Shown: in pieces, positions 21,839 to 24,924 of the stretch | Position numbering within the stretch: the stretch's first letter is position 1 | Layout of the letters: the number at the start of each line of letters is the position of its first letter | Assembly (NCBI GenBank): GCA_005239945.1 | Contig: SBAY01000204.1 | Location: 1-24,924 of the forward strand | From: Nitrospira sp. | GTDB taxonomy: Bacteria > UBA9089 > CG2-30-40-21 > SBAY01 | Length of the DNA stretch: 24,924 bases | Direction: 5' to 3' | Notes under the pieces: generated by a model | What the model was told of the DNA's origin: nothing | What the model saw: only the letters and a program-made list of their open reading frames with translations | Databases searched by the model: none | Position numbers and translations under genes: made by a program

Positions 21839-22311
21839 CAGACCCAGTTGACTTTATCGAGGCTATCCATAAGGCTGACATCAGGTATCTCTTGATAGGT
21901 CGTCAGGCAATGATTGCCCACGGGATACCGGTTCAGACATTTGATTATGACCTTTATATTGATGGAGAGCTCGAAAACGAAAAAAAATTCATAGAGGTAG
22001 CTGAAAATTTTGACCTTTTTCCATCAAAACCTTTGGAAAAGCTTCATCAATGCTTTATGTTCAAGTTAGAAAACGATGTTACTATTGATGTCTTTCGAGC
22101 TCCAAAAATGATTATTCAGACAGGAGAGATTATTTCGTTTAAAGAGTTATATAAACGAAGAGCAATTATTAAGGATGAAACAGGATTTGTGGTAAATGTT
22201 CCTTGTGTTGACGACCTGATTAAACTAAAGAAAACAGATAGATATAAAGATAGCGTAGATGTTCAGTTTCTTGAGAAATTCAAGGAAATGCAAAAGGAGG
22301 GAAAGATATGA
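21835..22311 (+). CDS. Nucleotidyltransferase (AbiEii/DUF6036-like)
   Basis: A 158-residue NTase-fold protein: YLLIGRQAMIAHGIPVQTFD, then YDLYIDGE, with the DxD of the NTase core (DYD). A second acidic strand follows (DVTIDVFRA) and a C-terminal DDLIKLKKTDRYKDSVDVQF, the D-L-I-x-x-K....R-x-K-D segment of COG2253/DUF6036-type proteins. The first G-G is G-R here (IGRQAM where IGGxA is usual). It is coupled to the small gene upstream and, by ATGA, to metV downstream. It is a type IV-like or other NTase TA component by family resemblance. Confidence 0.8.
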   Translation: MTDPVDFIEAIHKADIRYLLIGRQAMIAHGIPVQTFDYDLYIDGELENEKKFIEVAENFDLFPSKPLEKLHQCFMFKLENDVTIDVFRAPKMIIQTGEIISFKELYKRRAIIKDETGFVVNVPCVDDLIKLKKTDRYKDSVDVQFLEKFKEMQKEGKI

Positions 22312-22976
22312 TAGTTGCAGAGCAAAAACCAATTCAGGAAATAAAAACAATGGTAGCTAAATACCAGAAGATACTGGTGGTTGGCTGTGGAACCTGTGTG
22401 ACGGTTTGCATGGCTGGTGGAGAGAAAGAGGTGGGGATTATTGCCTCCAGCCTGCGCATGGCTCTAAAATTAGAAGGAAAAGAGCCGGAAATTATCGAGG
22501 GATGTATTCAAAGGCAGTGTGAATGGGAGTTTATTGATGAGTTGAAGGAAAAGGTTGAAGGTGTTGAGGCAGTGCTTTCTTCTGCCTGTGGGGTAGGGGT
22601 GCAGGCATTGGCTGAGCGGTTTGGAAATAAGCCTGTCTATCCAGCCCTGAATACGAGCTTTATGGGTATGCCCAAGGAACACGGCTTGTGGGTAGAAAAC
22701 TGTCGAGGATGTGGGAACTGTGGCCTGGGCAGATTTGGCGGGATATGCCCGATTGCCCGCTGTTCAAAGGGATTACTCAACGGCCCCTGCGGCGGTAGTC
22801 AGGATGGTAAGTGCGAAGTAAATAAGGAGATGGATTGCGGCTGGCAATTGATTTATGAACGGCTAAAGACGCTGGGGCAACTTGACCAAATTGAAGACAT
22901 AATTTTACCCAAGGATTGGTCAACTGACCGCGATAAAGGACAACGAAGAATTTTGAGAGAGGATGTAAAGGTGTAA
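22308..22976 (+). CDS. metV: MetV, methylenetetrahydrofolate reductase-associated protein
   Basis: A 222-residue protein of the MTHFR C-terminal-domain family. The N-terminal part (VVGCGTCVTVCMAGGEKEVG) and the Cys-rich C-terminal part (CRGCGNCGLGRFGG, CPIARCSKGLLNGPCGG, GKCEV, MDCGW) are typical of MetV. MetV pairs with MetF and is thought to pass electrons to it from the Hdr-MvhD part. SD AAAGGAGGGA precedes ATG 22308, which overlaps the NTase stop. A hairpin repeat follows its stop directly. Confidence 0.93.
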   Translation: MIVAEQKPIQEIKTMVAKYQKILVVGCGTCVTVCMAGGEKEVGIIASSLRMALKLEGKEPEIIEGCIQRQCEWEFIDELKEKVEGVEAVLSSACGVGVQALAERFGNKPVYPALNTSFMGMPKEHGLWVENCRGCGNCGLGRFGGICPIARCSKGLLNGPCGGSQDGKCEVNKEMDCGWQLIYERLKTLGQLDQIEDIILPKDWSTDRDKGQRRILREDVKV

Positions 22977-23043
22977 TTTTGGATTTTCGATTGCGGATTG
23001 AAGAAATAAATAAATCTAAAATCGGCAATCCAAAATCCAAAAT
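22976..23043. repeat. Imperfect hairpin of the AAAATCC/AAAATCG repeat family
   Basis: The left arm ATTTTGGATTTTCGATTGC (from 22976) and right arm GGCAATCCAAAATCCAAAAT (to 23043) pair with few mismatches around an AAATAAATAAATC loop. It contains the same 7-bp unit family as the arrays in hdrA. It may act as a terminator or RNA-processing hairpin, but it has no terminal T run on the + strand. Confidence 0.6.
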
Positions 23044-23063
23044 AAGATTGAGGGGATAGGAAA

Positions 23064-23249
23064 ATGGTAACTGTTTTAAAACTGGATGATCATGATGAAG
23101 AAAGAGAGATTGAGTTTGAGCTTAAGTTTCTTTCTTCAAAAACTATACAAGAAAGATTCCAGATGATGTTCACAAAGACAAAGGAGATGGTTGACATCCT
23201 GAACAAACATGGATACAGAAAACCTTTTCAGATTATTAAAAGAACATAA
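23064..23249 (+). CDS. Small protein, partner of a downstream NTase
   Basis: A 61-residue charged protein (KLDDHDEEREIEFELKFLSS, then QERFQMMFTKTKEMVDILNK and HGYRKPFQIIKRT). The F-E-L-x-F-L....ERF-x-MMF..T-x-EM...L...G-x-R-K...I-x-KR-T pattern is that of small genes found just before NTase genes. An SD-like GAGGGGATAGGA precedes it. It overlaps the NTase by 41 nt. Confidence 0.75.
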   Translation: MVTVLKLDDHDEEREIEFELKFLSSKTIQERFQMMFTKTKEMVDILNKHGYRKPFQIIKRT

Positions 23250-23664
23250 GGTTGATTTTGTGGTCATTGGTGCTACTGCTTTTCCCATATACGGTTATGC
23301 ACGGGCTACACTCGATGTGGATATTTTTATCAAACCAGATCGAATTAACGCTCAAAGAACATGGGAAACATTAAAGAAATTTGGGTATGATATGACTGAT
23401 GTGAGCATAGATGACCTATTAACAAAAAAGCTACTTATTCGTCAGTATATGGTAGAGACGGATATTCATCCTTTTGTAAAAGGAATAACCTTTGAAAGAA
23501 TCTGGAAGAATAAGATAGAAGAAAAATTTGGCAATACATCAGTCTTCTTTTCGTCTTTAAATGATCTTATTGAGATGAAGAAGGCAGCAGGTCGACCACA
23601 GGACATGGAAGACCTTAAATATCTATCTAAATTAAGGAGTAAAAACAATGAACAAATCGTTTAA
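23209..23664 (+). CDS. Nucleotidyltransferase (AbiEii/DUF6036-like)
   Basis: A 151-residue NTase-fold protein with DFVVIGATAFPIYGYARATL, then DVDIFIKP, giving the DxD core (DVD). VETDIHPFVKGI follows, and a C-terminal NDLIEMKKAAGRPQDMEDLK, the diagnostic D-L-I-x-M-K-x-A-x-R-x-x-D...L motif. It is more canonical than the NTase at 21835. The ATG at 23209 lies inside the small partner gene. Its 3' end overlaps the metF start by 17 nt, and the metF ribosome binding site is inside its coding sequence. Confidence 0.88.
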   Translation: MDTENLFRLLKEHKVDFVVIGATAFPIYGYARATLDVDIFIKPDRINAQRTWETLKKFGYDMTDVSIDDLLTKKLLIRQYMVETDIHPFVKGITFERIWKNKIEEKFGNTSVFFSSLNDLIEMKKAAGRPQDMEDLKYLSKLRSKNNEQIV

Positions 23665-24532
23665 GGAAGTATTATCATCAGGTGAGTTTGTAATTACCTC
23701 AGAGATAGGGCCGCCCAAAGGCACCAATATCGAAAAGATGGTGCACCATATCGAATTGTTGAAAGATAAAGTGCATGGGTTGAATGTAACGGATAACCAG
23801 TCATCAGTGATGAGGCTTTCTTCTCTGGCTGCCTGTCATATTATCAAAGAGCACGGTGGTGAGCCAATCTTGCAGATGACCTGCCGGGATAGAAACCGCA
23901 TGGCATTGCAATCAGATTTACTCAGTGCTTATGTGCTGGGTGTGCACAATGTCCTTTGCCTAACCGGCGACCATATCTACTTAGGTGACCATAAAGGCAG
24001 CAAGCAGGTGTTTGATATGGATTCGGTTCAGTTGGTGGCAGCGGTCAAAACTATGGAGCAGGGCAAGGATATTGGAGGGAATGAATTAGATGGTAGTCCA
24101 TCATTCTGTGTAGGTGCCACAGCCACACCTGAGGCTGACCGGATGGACTCCCAACTGCTAAAATTCCGCAAAAAGGTTAAAGCTGGGGCAGAATTTTTTC
24201 AGACCCAGGCGGTCTATGATATGGATAAATTAAAGGCATTCATGGAATATGCGAGGCAATTTGAGGTAAAAATTCTGGCTGGTATCCTGGTGCTTGTCTC
24301 TGTTGGTATGTCCAAATATCTCAATGCCAATGTTGCTGGAGTAACCGTGCCTCAGGAACTTATTGATGAGATGGCTGGTGTGGAAAAGGGTAAAGCCTTA
24401 CAAAAAGGGATAGAAATTGCCGCCCGGCAGATTAAGCAGATAAAAGAGGAAAAAATCTGTCCCGGTGTGCATATCATGGCTATTGGTAAGGAAGAGATAG
24501 TGCCGGAGATACTGGCTATGGCGGGGTTATAA
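23648..24532 (+). CDS. metF: Methylenetetrahydrofolate reductase
   Basis: A 294-residue MTHFR: FVITSEIGPPKGTNIEKM with the catalytic-type Glu, GLNVTDNQSSVMRLSSLAAC, EPILQMTCRDRNRMALQSDL, VLCLTGDH and FFQTQAVYD. It reduces methylene-THF to methyl-THF in the methyl branch of the Wood-Ljungdahl pathway. Together with MetV and the Hdr/MvhD subunits it suggests an electron-bifurcating or NAD(P)H-linked version of this step. The C-terminal extension found in eukaryotic enzymes is absent. SD AAGGAG (23634-23639) lies 8 nt before the ATG. Confidence 0.95.
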   Translation: MNKSFKEVLSSGEFVITSEIGPPKGTNIEKMVHHIELLKDKVHGLNVTDNQSSVMRLSSLAACHIIKEHGGEPILQMTCRDRNRMALQSDLLSAYVLGVHNVLCLTGDHIYLGDHKGSKQVFDMDSVQLVAAVKTMEQGKDIGGNELDGSPSFCVGATATPEADRMDSQLLKFRKKVKAGAEFFQTQAVYDMDKLKAFMEYARQFEVKILAGILVLVSVGMSKYLNANVAGVTVPQELIDEMAGVEKGKALQKGIEIAARQIKQIKEEKICPGVHIMAIGKEEIVPEILAMAGL

Positions 24533-24545
24533 TATGGTAAGAATT

Positions 24546-24733
24546 TAGACTTCTGCAAAATGGAAAAAGGGTTCAAGGGGTCGAGGATTCAAGGGGGTAA
24601 GGGTAAGAGAATTCAAGAAAAAAATCCTTTATTTTTCCCTTGACCCCTCGACCCCTTAACCCCTTAAACCCTTTTTACATTTTGATTTCAACCTCGGATA
24701 TTTGCTTAAATTTTTTCATTTTGCAGAAGGCTA
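24546..24733. mobile_element. 188-bp MITE-like element with 15-bp target duplication
   Basis: Terminal inverted repeats TAGACTTCTGCAAAATG (24546-24562) and CATTTTGCAGAAGGCTA (24717-24733) differ at one position. The exact direct repeat AATATGGTAAGAATT flanks it at 24531-24545 and 24734-24748 with no gap. The arms continue as a long imperfect hairpin of GGGTTCAAGGGG/CCCCTTAACCCC type. It has no coding capacity. It lies 14 nt after the metF coding sequence. Confidence 0.85.
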
Positions 24734-24748
24734 AATATGGTAAGAATT

Positions 24749-24924
24749 AAATGAGGGGGGTAACCGTTCAGGTAGATAGACTGTAGGCATTTAGGCTGTA
24801 GGGCGGAAGTATGTGAGATGATATGAAACTCAGGGATTTGATAACCACGGTTTTGATTACGACTCAAAAACATGGAAAATGAGAAGATTTTGGGTGGTCA
24901 ATACTCAATAGCTAACAGTCTACA
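24749..24924. other. No gene recognised at the window end
   Basis: There is no supported open frame. GACTGTAGG (24779) and ACAGTCTAC near the end are partly complementary and could be the arms of another inverted-repeat element that runs past or ends at the window edge. An AACCGTTCAG motif at 24764 is the only other notable sequence. Confidence 0.4.

Overview
The window looks like a contig from an uncultivated anaerobic bacterium that carries the Wood-Ljungdahl pathway. Shine-Dalgarno sites are strong, and hdrB, hdrA, mvhD, metV and metF together form the bacterial MetVF-Hdr-MvhD type of electron-bifurcating methylenetetrahydrofolate reductase set. No phylogenetic marker is present, so the phylum is not assigned. 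No tRNA, rRNA or CRISPR array was recognised.

Layout. (1) 1-94: the 3' end of a group II intron (domains V and VI), whose last bases supply the ribosome binding site and start codon of an MNT nucleotidyltransferase gene; its HepT partner has an in-frame amber codon. (2) 863-1364: a hicBA pair whose HicA has no histidine. (3) 1558-4776: a visibly AT-rich three-gene operon behind a promoter with a palindrome in its spacer. It encodes an alpha/beta-hydrolase-like protein, a class III nucleotide cyclase split by a -1 frameshift at a perfect A AAA AAA slippery site, and a sodium:solute symporter. (4) 4843-6829: small modules (hicBA; DUF5678-like plus retropepsin-like protease) separated by three degenerate copies of a nucleotide cyclase 3' end. 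One copy is split by a small inverted-repeat element with a target duplication. A decayed MNT tail runs into hdrB. (5) 6826-13026: hdrB, an MNT/HEPN pair, and a giant hdrA (HdrA with a GltD/NfnB-like insert, fused to a second HdrA) that carries arrays of 7-bp tandem repeats inside its coding sequence. (6) 13118-14473: a second copy of the MNT with a truncated HEPN, a third MNT, and a GxxExxY gene inside an inverted-repeat element, followed by an internally deleted copy of that element. (7) 14500-19141: a PocR-domain histidine kinase, a stand-alone response regulator, and a GAF-like/HD-domain protein interrupted by an in-frame TAG. (8) 19189-21205: a zeta-toxin-like kinase and small antitoxin between direct repeats of an unknown gene end, then another MNT/HEPN pair. 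(9) 21225-24532: mvhD, NTase pair, metV, NTase pair, metF. (10) 24531-24748: a 188-bp inverted-repeat element with a perfect 15-bp target duplication.

How it fits together. One energy-metabolism gene set (hdrB, hdrA, mvhD, metV, metF) is spread over 18 kb. Toxin-antitoxin and NTase modules sit in almost every gap, mostly with overlapping stop and start codons, so they read as parts of the operon. I count at least eight MNT/NTase genes or remnants, two hicBA pairs and one zeta-like pair in 25 kb. Many have a degenerate twin, a nonsense codon, a frameshift or a truncation, which points to repeated insertion, duplication and decay. The two most system-like candidates for something undescribed are the hydrolase/cyclase/symporter operon and the PocR-kinase/regulator/HD operon. 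The interleaving of TA modules into the Hdr/Met operon is the most striking large-scale feature.
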